Part shown: piece after piece, positions 23,591 through 36,500 of the stretch
Layout of the letters: the number at the start of each line of letters is the position of its first letter
Numbering within the stretch: position 1 is the first letter of the stretch
Assembly (NCBI GenBank): GCA_001465935.1
Contig: LNKV01000013.1
Coordinates: 620,001 to 684,000, forward strand
Direction of reading: 5' to 3'
Length of the DNA stretch: 64,000 bases
From: Clarireedia homoeocarpa
Taxonomy: Eukaryota > Ascomycota > Leotiomycetes > Helotiales > Rutstroemiaceae
Translations under genes and position numbers: made by a program
Notes under the pieces: model-generated
The model's database searches: none
What the model saw: only the letters and a program-made list of their open reading frames with translations
Told to the model about the DNA's origin: nothing

Positions 23591-24702
23591 GACTAAAATT
23601 GCCGTCTTTGCACACCATCACTCATTGGTCTTATTCCCAACGAAAATGAGGTTGTATGGAAAGAATAGTAGCACTGAAGAGACAGAGGAAGTGGCAGACA
23701 GTTAGTGAAGAGATGGTGCCCTAAGCAGAGGTATATCGAAAGGCCCACCACTAGGCACAGCATTTATCATCCAACGCTCTGCGCGATGAGATTTTGTCCA
23801 TTCATGAGGTGGTCAAATGCTCCTTCTCCAAGTCACACGTACTAAACTTGTCTGCAACTGATCGGATGAAAACATGAGCGGTCTTGAGAGCTCTGATATG
23901 CAGAAATCAGATAGCGATGGCTTTATAGTGCATTGGTTTATACGATAGCCGCAATTGGACTTCAGGCATAGGAAAACGTAACAAATTAAGTAGAGGTGAC
24001 AGAAAGACTACAAAGTCAAGCGTTGGAGATTCTCGATTGACGCTGGAAGTAGGTTACCTTAAAGAATTGAAGACCGAGGTCTCTGCTGTCGACTTCCATT
24101 CACCCTCTGCACGCCCCTCCATCTGGAAATAAGTGCTCAAGGTCGCCGCCACCATCTCTACCACAGATTGCCGTCCCAAAGAGAGGAAAATTGACGCAAA
24201 CCCTTTCCTTAACCATACCAACCGCATGAGACCACAGATTTAAGCAATGATAAGAGTAATGGGACTGATGGCTTCAGAATGTGTCATGTTGAGATCAAGC
24301 TTCGTTGAAGCATTCATTCTCTTCCTATATGTGTGATACAAAGTATCGTTCATCACTAGCCATATCTGAAGGAAGAAAATTTTGAAATAGTTTATGGAAG
24401 GAAGAAACTTAACGGTGTTTCAATTAGCGTGGCGCTAATGCTGCTGTCCAATCATATTTATTCCATCTGCTGACTGATCCACTTCCGCATCTAGATTCAG
24501 ATTTCAGCCTCACCCATTGATTAGCTCTGTTCATCCACCCTTTAGCTCACCAGTTTCAGTATTCGATTGTCTTCATTAAAACACTAGGCCTCGTGCGTAC
24601 GATTGCGATAGACTCGACACATTATCTCTCATAACCCTACGATTATACTCCAAGAACTTGATCCTTCCATTTATCGAGTCTATCAACGCGAACCACGCGA
24701 CA
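23591..24702. other. Intergenic region, divergent
   Basis: About 1.1 kb between the minus-strand orphan and the plus-strand PRP39 gene. No repeats or gene-like frames are seen; the last 150 bp include the likely leader of PRP39. Confidence 0.5.
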
Positions 24703-27037
24703 ATGAGCGACTTCCATTACGGGGGCACGGATGAGGAGTCTGCTGAGATCAAAAAGCTCAATGCAGAAGTCGTATGTGAAAACCAGCTGCAGTTCCTCCA
24801 CAAAGGTGTTAGTTTGCTGATCCTAAGTTTGTATCTAGCTCGAGGACACAGATAACTTTGAGAATTGGGAGAAGCTCGTTCGCGCGGCGGAAGCACTCGA
24901 AGGGGGGTTAAACCGGAATTCCAGCCCACAAGCAATTGCGACAACTCGAGATGCTTACGATCGATTCCTTGCTAAATTCCCCCTCCTGTTCGGATACTGG
25001 AAAAAATATGCCGACCTTGAATTCTCGATAGCTGGAACAGAAGCCGCTGAAATGGTATGTTTTGGTTGCATAGCTGTTCCGAGTCCTATGCTGATAAGAT
25101 TAGGTCTTCGAAAGAGGAGTAGCCAGTATAGCGACATCGGTGGATTTATGGACAGATTACTGTTCATTTAAAGTCGAGACGAGTCATGATCCTGATGTGA
25201 TCAGAGAGTAAGTATATGAGATGCTTTCCTTCCCTTAACACAGCATCTGCAGCCGGTCAAATTAGTCGTCAGGGCTACGTTTCCATAATCTTCTTATGGC
25301 TCACATACGGTGAGAGATGCCAACAAAAGCTGCTCATGTTTGACTATTCTCACCCACCTGACCAGGATCTCTCTTTCTGCTATCATACGTTCGCTTTTAC
25401 CTCGTATCACTCTGCACATATGTTCGGCACAATGGGGATATGAAGATCATTACATTGAGCACACCGTCCTTCCCGTATTTGCACTCCTTACCACTTTCCA
25501 TCCCTCTCCCTTACTTGTGTGAGGTATTGTGACTAACATACTGGTTTAGGCTTTTTGAACGAGGAGCTGTTGCGGTCGGTTTAGACTTCTTGGCCCATCC
25601 GTTTTGGGACAAATATCTTGAATTTGAGGATCGAGTTGAGGCACAAGATAAGATTTTCGGGATCCTCAGTCGAGTAGTGAAGATCCCTATGCATCAATAT
25701 GCTCGATACTTCGAACGCTTCCGCCAACTAGCACATACTCGTCCTCTGCCAGAGCTTCTTCCGGCTGAAACCTTGGCACAATTCCGCAATGAGGTTATCA
25801 ACGAAAGTGCGGGATTCCAAGCTGGACCCAAGGGTGAAATGGAGATCGAACGAGATATCCGAGCAAAGATTGACAATTTCAATCTGGAAATCTTCGCCCG
25901 TACACAAGCAGAAACTACGAAACGTTGGACCTACGAGTCCGAAATTAAGCGTCCCTACTTCCATGTCACTGAATTGGACCATCAACAACTAGCCAACTGG
26001 CGCAAATACCTTGATTTCGAAGAAGCCGAGGGTGATTATACCCGAGTTGTGTTCTTGTACGAAAGGTGTCTAGTTACTTGCGCATTCTATGATGAGTTCT
26101 GGTTCCGATATGCTCGATGGATGTCGTCGAAGGAGCGCAAAGAAGAAGAGGTTAGAAATATCTATCAAAGGGCAAGTACAATATATGTTCCAATCAGCCG
26201 ACCGGGCATTCGCTTGCAATATGCCTATTTCGAGGAAATGTCTGAGCGTGTGGATCTTGCTCGGGATATCCACCAAGCCATCTTGGACCGCATGCCTGGT
26301 CACGTTGAAACAATCATATCTTGGGCCAACCTCGAGCGCCGCCAGAATGGTCTCGAAGCTGCAATCGAAGTTTACAAAGCGCAAATAGATTCACCAGCAT
26401 TGGATATCTACTCGAAAGCAGCATTTGTTGTAGAATGGGCCATCTTACTATGGAAGATCCAAGGCTCATCCGACGAAGCTCGCCAAGTCTTCCAAAAGAA
26501 CAAGCAATGGTATCCAGAAAGCCGTCACTTCTGGGCCAAGTACATGGAATTCGAACTTGCACAACCAACCAGCTCGTCAACCGAATCCGAGCACTACGAA
26601 AGACTAAAGCAAGTTCATGATGATATGATCAAGAGTTCCATGTCGTTGGATACCAAGAAAACCATCAGTAATGTTTACTTGACTTATCTACAAGAGCGTG
26701 GCACAAAGGAGGCTATGAAGGAATTCTTACAGATTGATCGTGAATTAAACGGGTATGTTTTACTCACTCACACTCACACCTATTCCTTGCAGCCCCTCCC
26801 TACGTCTACGGTCACCACTTACACAAACCTATGCTAACCCTATTTTACAGCCCCATATCCGTCCAACCTCCTCACATTAGATCCGACCCCAACACCAAAG
26901 CCCTCGAAAACGGCACCGCAGTCCCTGGGATCGTCGATGCCGCTTCTCTCCGCAAGGGTGAGGTGCATTACAGTACCTATTTCCAACAACGTAGAGATGT
27001 GCCATTGAATGCACAGGGTCTAGCGTCTTTCCATTAA
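24703..27037 (+). CDS. PRP39: U1 snRNP-associated pre-mRNA splicing factor Prp39 (HAT repeats)
   Basis: Prp39 is a U1 snRNP component that acts at 5' splice-site recognition in the nucleus. Five exons (24703-24771, 24839-25054, 25104-25207, 25550-26752, 26851-27037) give 592 residues, close to yeast Prp39 (629). Half-a-TPR (HAT) repeats run through most of it; clear units include FLAKFPLLFGYWKKYADLE, ELFERGAVAVGLDFLAHPFW, and VVFLYERCLVTCAFYDEFWF, each with the Trp/Tyr and Pro positions of the motif. FERFRQLAHTRPLPEL is another recognisable family signature. The third intron is 342 bp, long for this genome. The C-terminal 60 residues are low in structure and end QGLASFH. Splice phases agree throughout. 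Confidence 0.92.
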
Positions 27038-27579
27038 ACAATTAGATTTTCGCTGCTCTGCCCTGCTGTTGTTGTTATTGCTACTGGGTGATGAACGGGA
27101 CTATAGGCGCTTCTAACGGAATTCATGGTATATCTCTTAGTTGTTCGTTGCCTGGTCCATAAGTACGTACGTATAATCTGGGACGTGTGGATGGACAGTC
27201 GGAAATTGGGAAGCTGAACTTCTTTTTGCGGTGTAAAAATATATAGTTACGCAGGGTTGAAAATGGAAGAAAGAATTTATATTGGTATCTATTTACTATA
27301 ACTTTTTTTCTGTATACTGATGTGAATTTGTTTTACTTGATGGGTCTTGGCTTGCTTCAATGTGTTACTGTAGGTTTGGACTGCGTGGCTTTGTTGCACT
27401 GCGCAGTGCCACATCTATCTACCTACTAACCTACCCACCTATGCATCTACCTTGATACTCTAGATATGGGTATGAGTGCATTCACAAAAAATCAAAAATG
27501 CAACTTTCGATAGCGAGAGAGGAGAGGTTGTTCTACATTTACCCTAAAAACAGGAAAATGCGAGATCGGGTCGAGAGGT

Positions 27580-27604
27580 GAAGGGAAGGGAAGGGAAGGG
27601 AAGG
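27580..27604. repeat. AAGGG pentanucleotide repeat
   Basis: About five tandem copies of a 5-bp unit in the 3' flank of PRP39. Confidence 0.9.
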
Positions 27605-27817
27605 TATAGACGAATGAATGACTAACTGACTGACTGACGGCATAGTTGGACGGAGAGAAGAGAAGAAAAGAAAAAGTAGAAGAAGTAAGTTAAAGTGAAC
27701 AGAGAGAGAGAGAGATACCGGTAAACAAACGCAAGTTGGCTTATACATCATACATAAGATTGATTAACAACATATAGAGTATGGTGTACATACATACATG
27801 CAAATCAATGCTGGGAA

Positions 27818-27847
27818 CTTGGCTTGGCTTGGCTTGGCTTGGCTTGG
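27818..27847. repeat. TTGGC pentanucleotide repeat
   Basis: About six tandem copies of cttgg/ttggc. It is followed at 27877-27900 by an AGATG pentamer array of about four to five copies. Confidence 0.9.
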
Positions 27848-28031
27848 TTCTATTATATTCTTTCTGGGTTTGTTCTGATGAGATGAGATGAGATGAGATG
27901 GATAGATAGATGGCTTGTGATTATGTGATGATGCTTTGGTGCGTGTTGTTTGGGTTTGGGTCTGGGTTTGGGTCTGGTCTGTTTGGAAGGGGGGGAGGGG
28001 GTTTGTTTTGTCTGGGTTGGAGTTATTTTGG

Positions 28032-28078
28032 TAGGAGGAGGAGGGGGAGAAGGAGGAGGAGGAGGAGGAGGAGGAGGG
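28032..28078. repeat. AGG/GGAGA purine tract
   Basis: An almost pure G/A tract with a run of at least seven AGG triplets. Such tracts can form triplex or G-rich structures. Confidence 0.85.
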
Positions 28079-28135
28079 AGTGCTGATCCGTCGTGTTTTC
28101 TTCGATTGCTTTTATTGGGTTGAGTCGGGTTTTGG

Positions 28136-28170
28136 TTTGGTTGGGTTGGGTTGGGTTGGGTTGGTTTGGT
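28136..28170. repeat. GGTTG pentanucleotide repeat
   Basis: About six tandem copies of a 5-bp unit. A TCAG tetramer array of about five copies lies at 28219-28238, and a TATATG hexamer array at 28427-28452. Confidence 0.85.
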
Positions 28171-29466
28171 TTGGGAGATGGGAAGTTTATTTGTGCTTTG
28201 GAAAAAGAAAAGGCAAGTGCAGTCAGTCAGTCAGTCAGTGTAACACCAATATATCCAATGAGATGGCGGAGATGGAGAGAGAAGGCAGTGAGTTGCGGAC
28301 ACGGGGGAGAAGGGAGCTTCTCCATTATTTGAGATGGTAAGGTTGGTTCTAAGTTACAGTATGTATATACGCGGCTGGAAGATGCAGACTGCGGTATGTT
28401 GCAAGTAACTACACAGGCTTCATACTATGTATATGTATATGTATATGTATATGTGGATAGCCGTTTGAGTTTCAGCTCTTGCAGTGGATACTGGATGAGA
28501 ACAAAGTATACTGACGGCGACGAAACGAAAGAGGCAGAAATGAATGAATGGAAACAAACGCATGTCCGACCGCTTGGTGACATCATTCATTCATTCAATA
28601 TCTCCGTAGAACTCTAATTACAATTTCGCCCCCCCATGTGAAGAAGGAAGACCCGAAAGAAAAGGCCACTTATTAGGAGACTTTAAACCTTCTAAACTCC
28701 TCCTGCATCCACATCATGCGTTGTAGATGGGTAAACCCCGTTCCTATTCTCATGCATATTCATCTTCTTATAACCCCGCCGTGCACATGTCGATATCCAT
28801 ATCTATATCCAACCAGAAACACACAAATTCCATGGCAGAAGAAATGAAAAGCCCCCTCCCCCAAAAAAAACGAAAGAAAGATGCATACCCGCCTTCCTAC
28901 TACTGTATGGTCTTGGTGGAACATGCAAACCGATCGACGATATGGATGACAAAGATAAGGCAGCAGAGCCGCACACTGGGCCGACCACGCACGGCACGGC
29001 AAGGCAAAGTGAAGCTGCAGATGTTAGGACTGCATCTGATTGGAGAGGTTTCGTGATTCGGTGAGTGCCAGCGCGAGCTTGGATACCGGTGCGATACTTA
29101 TGTACGAAGTAATTAAAATGGAGTGGGATTGGCAATGAGGGGTGGAGATAATAAAGGTAATAGATTGAGGCGAGGACATGAGAAGTGGTATCAGCGGCTG
29201 ACGATGGTCTGTTTACCCATTGTGTTGTCGCTGGTTTGTTTGGGGCAATTCAGGGTTGCGGTAACTCTTACCCAGAGGTCTGGAGAGCAGTGCTGAGCTC
29301 GTGAGAAGTGTCGCGTTTGTGCTATCACCACAAGTCCCGTAACCTTACCGGTACCCCCTTAACAATATCAACCCCCCCTCCCTCTCCCCCCTTAATGTGC
29401 TTCATCTCATATCATACAGGATTGCTGAACCGTCTTCCTACATCTACACCACCCAAGTCCACAGAA

Positions 29467-29469
29467 ACA

Positions 29470-29500
<31 letters not shown>
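29467..29500. repeat. CATA tetranucleotide repeat
   Basis: About eight tandem copies of a 4-bp unit. Confidence 0.9.
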
Positions 29501-29501
<1 letters not shown>

Positions 29502-29937
29502 GCCTGCAAGAATATTCCTTCACCCGACCCATATCGCCACAATCTTCAGCAACCTCTCTGCACCTCTCAGGGGAGAGGGGGGGCAGTGAAGTTTTTCTCG
29601 CAGGATAGTTTCTCAATTAAGTTCATTCACCCCTCCAATCGCTTCTTCCCCTCACCCCATACCCTCATCACACCGCCCACCTCGGCGCTTCTTGCGATGA
29701 CATGCTTGGCCCACTTTCGCTGCTGCTAGGCGGAGGGGGGGGGAAGAGAGACTACTGTACAGTACTGTGTTCTATGCTACGCTATGCAGGTGATGGTGAT
29801 ATGCATGATGGCCATGTGCGATTGGGGGCCGGTGAACTACCAAGTAGATTATTAGTACAGTGTCGATGGGGTACGAACTACCGTCTTTTTTTCCAAGTTC
29901 GGATTGCACCGAGCTTGCTTGTGGGTTCAGTAAATCT

Positions 29938-29969
29938 GAGAAGAAGAAGAAGAAGAAGAAGAAGAAGAT
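29938..29969. repeat. GAA/AAG trinucleotide repeat
   Basis: About ten tandem copies of a purine triplet. A TTA trinucleotide array with interruptions follows at about 30140-30192. Confidence 0.9.
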
Positions 29970-31406
29970 AAAATGTGATTCTTGAACGATTTTTGGCTGC
30001 TGAATGTAGAACTATGTGTATGTATGTATGCACAGGCCAAACTGATAAATAAATACGTACCATACATACATATTTTTGGTAACCAGTGGCAGTGGCAGCG
30101 GCTTACAAGCTTGTTTCGGGCTTGTTTCTTCAAGCGCTTGTTATTATTATCGTTATTATTATTATTAAGTTATTATTATTATTAAGTTATTATCTGTGTA
30201 CCGAGGACACCTGGACAAGCAGCAAGGGAAGTTATAAAATACCTACTTATATCTATATTCAAAAAGAATAGTTATACTTCGAATGACGCTCCGCTGGCTC
30301 TCCGAGGGCCACTGCCGTGGAGGCCGACTAGTATGTATTACCTAGGTTAGTCTCCTGTAGAATCTTACCTATACCGGCAATCTGCAGGACAGTCTCCTGA
30401 AAATTATTATATACTAAAGTATGTACATCCAGGTGCAGATAACACACATACATCCGGATCCCGAGAACAGCATGAAGGAATGACTTCCCCTGAATTCTAA
30501 ATCCTCTGTCCCGTCTATTTTACCCCACGGCTCTTGGGAAATCCGGAGAAACAGGATGGAGCAATGGTATGTCAGCTGTCCCATTTTCATGGTTTTAGGG
30601 TTCATGTCTCTAATCAGGAAGTTGGGTTTCTTGCATCTCCCGATGTTTCAGGTCGAGATCAGATGGGATGGGATGGGATGGGATGAAGTGATGGGCGTAA
30701 ATGAGTAAGGTAAAGGGAGGCATTGACCTTTTTCTCGCCAGAACTTCATTGAGATTAGAATAGTTAGCAAATGTTTTTAGCAATATCCAAGTACCTGTAG
30801 ATGGAAACAAAACGCGTTTCACAGCATGTTGCTATTTGAGTCATCGAGACAGAGAAAGGAAGGACTGCTATTCTTCCTGTTCCTGTTCATCTGGCTAACT
30901 TACGGTAACTTACGGCACTTGCAAGCTTTTTTGGGTATCTGCATTGCATACCCGGGACTTTGCTGAAGTGGAGGCGATGGGGAAGGATATTTCGAGCCAG
31001 GGGAGGGACTGTGCGCTATGCGTCTTGGGTTTTCCATTGTGGCGTGATTTTCTTTGTACCACGTTTGAAGACGGCAAGGGTGCAGCGTATTTGACTGGAG
31101 AAGGATGCGAAATATACTTCGTAGATAGCAGAGATCTGGGTCTGGGTCTGGGTCTGGGCCTGGGCGAGATGACTGAATGTGGGTTGGAAAAGGTACCTTG
31201 CGTACATCGTCATTTCTTGGCCTTTGAATGCTGTTGTTGCCGTCGATGCCGTCGAGGTGTGAGGGCGGATGTCGTTGGCTAAGGCGAGAGAGAAATGAAG
31301 CGTCTGTGTTGGTTGATACTTACTTAGTCTGCATGTACTTGCGGTGATAGAGTTTGCGTACCTGCACAAGTCGACGACCGCGTGTAAGCAGTAGCTATGG
31401 AAAAGG

Positions 31407-31502
31407 TACTTGCTTGGGTACTTGCTTGGGTACTTGCTTAGGTACTTGCTTAGGTCCTTGCTCACGTACTGGCTCACGTACTGGCTCACGTACTTGCTTA
31501 GA
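31407..31502. repeat. 12-bp minisatellite (GTACTTGCTTGG-like)
   Basis: Eight head-to-tail copies of a 12-bp unit drift from GTACTTGCTTGG through GTACTTGCTTAG to GTACTGGCTCAC. The unit length is a multiple of three, so all frames stay open and give artificial peptides. A separate GGGTCT hexamer array is at 31137-31165. Confidence 0.85.
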
Positions 31503-33558
31503 TGCTGTACTGTACCTTACCTTTTTTCGTCCGGCACCGCGCGAAAGAAGTCGCATTGGCTTGACTGGCTAATGAAGGGGCTGGCCGAGGGCGGGCTCAC
31601 CTCACAAGTCAGTCAGTTATCTTCACCTTACTGCATCCTCGGTAGCAGCCCGATGGTGGTGCAGCATTGGAAGGACGGCGAGGGGTCGGATTCCTAATGA
31701 AGGAAGCCAACATGTTCTCCCGCCGAGAACCATTGGCCCCCGATCAGGGTGCTCGTACGAATGCGGACGAATGCGGACGAATGCGTACTCTAGAAGCCAC
31801 AAGCGGCAATGTATCCCGGTCGAAGGAGATGATTGAGGAAGCTTCACCTCGAGGTTCAGCTAATAGCAGAGGGGTATACTTGGGAGTTCGTAAGTAGGTA
31901 GCCGGACGTTTGCGAGAATGTAGCATGTAGCATGCAGCACTTGGGTGACATGAGACCGTCTAGTTACGCAGTAGATGGATGAAGTAGCCAAGTTCAGTAC
32001 AAGCAAGCTGTTGCAAGTATTATTTTAGTACCCACAGACAGGTACTTGGACGTGGGAAGTAGGAAGCAGGAAGTAGTGTCGTCGCCCGGGACATCTGGAC
32101 TACTCCTACTCCGTATAGCTCGCAGCAAATTAATATGGTCGGGGCTACTTCGTACGTAAAAAGGGCTTGTAATGACTTCATTGATGGTCCTGATTCATTC
32201 ACGGGTTACGAAGTACGAAGTAGAACCACGCACTGAACCCTTCTGCTCCACCAGGAAGAGCATGAATTTGGGCTGACTGTGCCTACCTGTTGTACATAGT
32301 TCTACCAGAGTACTACTTACACCTGTTGTACTACTTACAGAGCACTCACTACCTGTGCAGAATCGGGTTAGAAAAGCTTTTCCCGAAATAGCAAGGATCT
32401 TACTGGGAGAAATTATCCATCTGCGAGGGCTCCCACCATGCTCACCATCTCACCCTTCTGCGTGCAAGGGAGGCCATTTGATTTGACGACCGCGGTGCTT
32501 CCTAAAACTCATATCAACTAGCAGCTAAAACAACTGACCAGTGAGTGGCCAGTGACCGCCGCCCATCATCTACCCGTCATCATCCATCATCGCAATCCCG
32601 CACTCTCTCAGTCCATCAACCACTGCCATTCTCTCCTTCACCCACCTCCATCCAACCTTGGGAGCCCACGAAAATTCAATGTGCTTGCTTGCTTGATGCT
32701 TGCTTGCTTGATGCTTGCTTGTCTGCGTGCTTGTCGCACCTATCAATTTCTTTCGCGCGCTTTTCTCGTCTCTCGACTCTTTCTCTCAGCCTACTCTCGT
32801 CCTTCCTTCCTGCGCCCTATTGTTCCTTTATTGTATTGTATCTATCTATTCCTATTCTCCATATTCATAACTCAATACTTACTATCGTACACCATGCCCT
32901 AATCTGGCCATCGTCTTTCCCCCAATTCTCTGGCTCACATCCACAACCCAACGATCCATCTGCCGCTGCTCTACTAATCTTCCCACCCCCCCGTCCTGTG
33001 CATACGAAAGGAAAAGCTTCTATACCTGATCATCTATACCTTACCAAGTTTGACCCTCCAGATCTGCAAAGCGTGTGTACCATACATATTACTTTGATCC
33101 AAGAGAACATAGCACACATAGCACCATTCACCCATTCACCCATACACCACACAAACATCCATCCGCATACATCCATCCACATACATACATACATACATCC
33201 ATACATACAATTTAATACTTCGCGCCCGGACCTGGGTCACCTAACACGATACAAATCTCACCCTGGCTCGTCTGGTTCCGGGTTTCCTCTTTGCATACTA
33301 CTCCATGTTCGCCCACTGTGCCTGGACGGCCTCTAGTAAAACGTGCGACGTCAATCGAGGCATTTCGAAACTCTGAACCCAGTAACAACTACAAGCGCCA
33401 CCAAAAACCCTCCTACTGGCGAGAGCCTTCTTCCTTGTCCCAACCAATAAGCCCACAGCTTCGTCTGTTGGTCCCAAATACGGATACTTACACTGCATAC
33501 TCGTTGTGCATAGCGAGCCCCGAGGAGTAGTATCAGCAACCGATGAGCGTGCCCAGCG

Positions 33559-36500
33559 ATGTCGCAGCTTTCGCAGCTTTCGCAACGGAGCGAAAGACCC
33601 TTTGATACTCAGCTTCAATACTTGCCACAGGAAAGCCCCACAATCGGTCGCACTCACCCTACCTCTCACTACACGAATAGTCCTTCGCCTGCCTTGGATA
33701 CGCGCAATAGGTATGCTACCTCTTGACTCAATATTGAGCCTCTCTTCCCTTCCGGCAACTTACATAGAGTTCTTGTCCTAGGCCATTGCGTAAGGCTGCT
33801 CCTAGTCCCCTACAAACAAGCACTACACCTACTTCACCCCAGGGTAGTGCTACTCCAACCAGAAGCACATTTACTAGAAATGGTTCTGAAGATCTTAGTA
33901 TCTTTACGACTACGAAATTAACCCAAAGCCCTCTCGAAGAGGATCGTTCGCCCCAAGAGCGTCTTGACGGTCTTCTGGCCTCCGAAAAGAGTCTCTATAA
34001 GTCTAACCAGTCTGCGAACCCATTGGCGACAGAAGGTCATTCGAGGTAGGTTTTATACTTTTGCTCATGTAGCCAATCAGTCTGCTGACTTTCTAATAGA
34101 TACGGCCGCCCGTTACAAGACACGAATGCTACCCCTCGAAGCGTCTCTGACCCCGTCCTAAACATCGGAGGTTCTTCCACTTCACCTACCACCAAATCAC
34201 CAACCATGGCTGCTACAGCACCTTCATATCGCGTCGAAATGGGACGACCACCTCCGCGGACGTCTTCAATTGATTCTGCGATCTCTTCCATATCGAGTGG
34301 TGGGCATTCGCACAAAGGCTCACAAGATCCCAAAGCTTCAAACGGTCCGCCAGATATTGGTTTACTAATTCAAGCGGCAGGATCTGCGGAAGCAGTCATA
34401 CAGCATTTGCTGAAGGAAAAACAATCGCAAGCAGGGCAGAATGCGCAATTATGGCGATTGGTCGACAAACAGCGAGCTATGATCCTAGGCTTGAATAAGG
34501 ATCTAGAGAGGGCTCTGAAAGATAAAGAGAGATACAGGAAAAAGTTGAAGGAGAGCCTGTCACACGTTACAAACTCGTCACCTGTAGATTCAACACAAGG
34601 TCCGCTTTCAGAAGCTGGGTCTGCAAAGTCAGAGCTAAAAACCGGCGACTCACCTACCAAGGAAATTGGTGATCGCCATCCTGCCTCTGGCGGATCGAAG
34701 GAATCAAACCATGCACCTGCTTCACCCAACGAATTTGCTTTGGCACCCTATCCCACTACCCCTCCTCCGGGGGGTACACCAGGTCTCGCAAACATGGTGG
34801 AAGCTGAACACAAAATGCCATCGCCAACAAAGCACGCATTTCAACATTTCAATCCTGATTCACCACCTCTCGGATTTGAGGCAAGCCAAAAACAGCGCCA
34901 AAACCAGATGCTATCTTCAGACATGCCTTACAACGTATCTGTTCCACCTTCTAGAAGTTTGCCCTCAGAAGCCCCACGCGGCCCACCACCGACCTCACTT
35001 CCTCCTCCACCCACGTCAGCGTCTGGCCCTTCTTTGACTGTCGTAGAAGCTTCACCGAAATTGGACCGTGGATCCCCCAAATTCCCACCGCCTAGAAAGG
35101 CTCCTCCGGCACCTCTCAACCTGGGTAAGAAGATCGAAGCTAGTTCTCATTTGCGCCAAGCATCGGGAGCAGGGGATGAATCTGATACCGATTATGATGA
35201 TATTCTGGAAGTCGACGAAATTCCATCGTTTCCAGAGCGCGGTAGACGAAAAACAAGAGAAGAGGATGACAGGGTACGAGAAATCGCAGCTGCGAAAGAG
35301 GCAGAAGCGAGGAGCTTGTCCAAGAAAAGCTCGAAAGGCAGTATGAAGGGGAAGGCGAAGTCCAAATCGAACACGCCCAAGGAGACAACCCCATTGCCTT
35401 TGAGCCCACGACCCACTATACCCATCTCACCTCCCGACGCCCATATGAGAACTCTTTCACCGCCGGATGAAAATGCCGGTTCCCTTGCGGGAATATTGAA
35501 TGCCTCAAGATCACCACCACCAAAGGCAGGTGTAATGTCACCTCCATTGTTAAGTCCTGGTTTGCCCATGAGCCCAAGGCCAATGGGCATGTCTTCCCGA
35601 ACAAATTCTGCTCATTCATCCTTGGCTTCACCTCCTATGTCTCCTCGGGGCATGGCTGCATTTCCTGGTGCGATACCCTTGTCACCTCGCGCACCACGAA
35701 CCCCAATTCCGTTACCACCAGGAACGCCAATGTCTATCGCTTCCCCGCACACGATGCCGGTGCAGCCCGTGAACCTCACGTCACCACAGCCACTAGCCAT
35801 CGCGAATAAGCCTGAAGCATTATCCCCCGTTGAAGAAAGACATACTAGTGACTCACCGTCTCCAGACCGAAACGGTAACGTGATCTACAAGGGTCTTGTT
35901 ACTGATGAATATCCGGACCTTTTGTTGCCGCCAAACGCCCTACCCTCGATAGATGTCAAGGTAGCTTCGTCTAGATTAAAGCCATCGAGAGCTAGTCTTA
36001 TGTTCCCTGTCAATTATGAAATCGACCCCGTGTTCACCCTTGCAATCTTCGCTAGGTCAGACGGTAAGGAATTGTGGAGGGTCGAGAAGGATTCTGCATC
36101 GCTAGCGCAGCTGGACCAGATTTTGAGACAATACCCAACATATACTGCCAAAGTTCCGGATAGATCTCTCTTTAGTGGACACGCTCCTGCCAAGGTAGAT
36201 GCTAGGCGGCTCGCGCTCGATCAGTATCTTGATGAAGTTCTCAATACAGAATTAGACACCGCATCTGCATTGGAAATATGCCGATATCTATCAACGAATA
36301 CTATGGAACCGCACGCAGAGGACATGACTCCAAGCAGTGATACGGGTTCTCAGAGCCCTGTCAGGACTGGTCCGGGTGGTCGGCCTCTCAAGAATGGGTA
36401 TCTGACGAAGAGGGGCAAGAACTTTGGTGGGTGGAAAGCTCGATTCTTTGTCCTGGATGGCCCAGTTTTCAAATATTACGAATCTCCTGGTGGGCCGCAT

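Larger units (their letters stand above)
27038..33558. other. 6.5-kb microsatellite-dense region without a supportable gene
   Basis: This is the longest stretch in the window without a gene. It holds more than a dozen tandem repeats (individual entries follow) separated by unique DNA. Frames up to 263 codons exist (for example 32545-33336 plus), but they are pyrimidine- or repeat-driven and lack domains. The final kilobase is C/T-rich on the plus strand, as in long fungal 5' leaders, and probably belongs to the RhoGAP gene. Several short upstream ATGs precede that gene's start. Confidence 0.6.

Noticed and set aside
31016..31489. Minus-strand 157-codon frame with SKYPSKYPSKY-type repeats
   Set aside because: The repeat peptide is simply the translation of the 12-bp minisatellite; unit length divisible by three keeps frames open.
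32545..33336. A 263-codon plus-strand open frame, the longest in the gene-poor region
   Set aside because: It begins without an ATG, is made of C/T-rich low-complexity sequence and tandem repeats (His, Pro, Ser, Ile runs), and leads into the RhoGAP gene. It is better explained as a pyrimidine-rich 5' leader.
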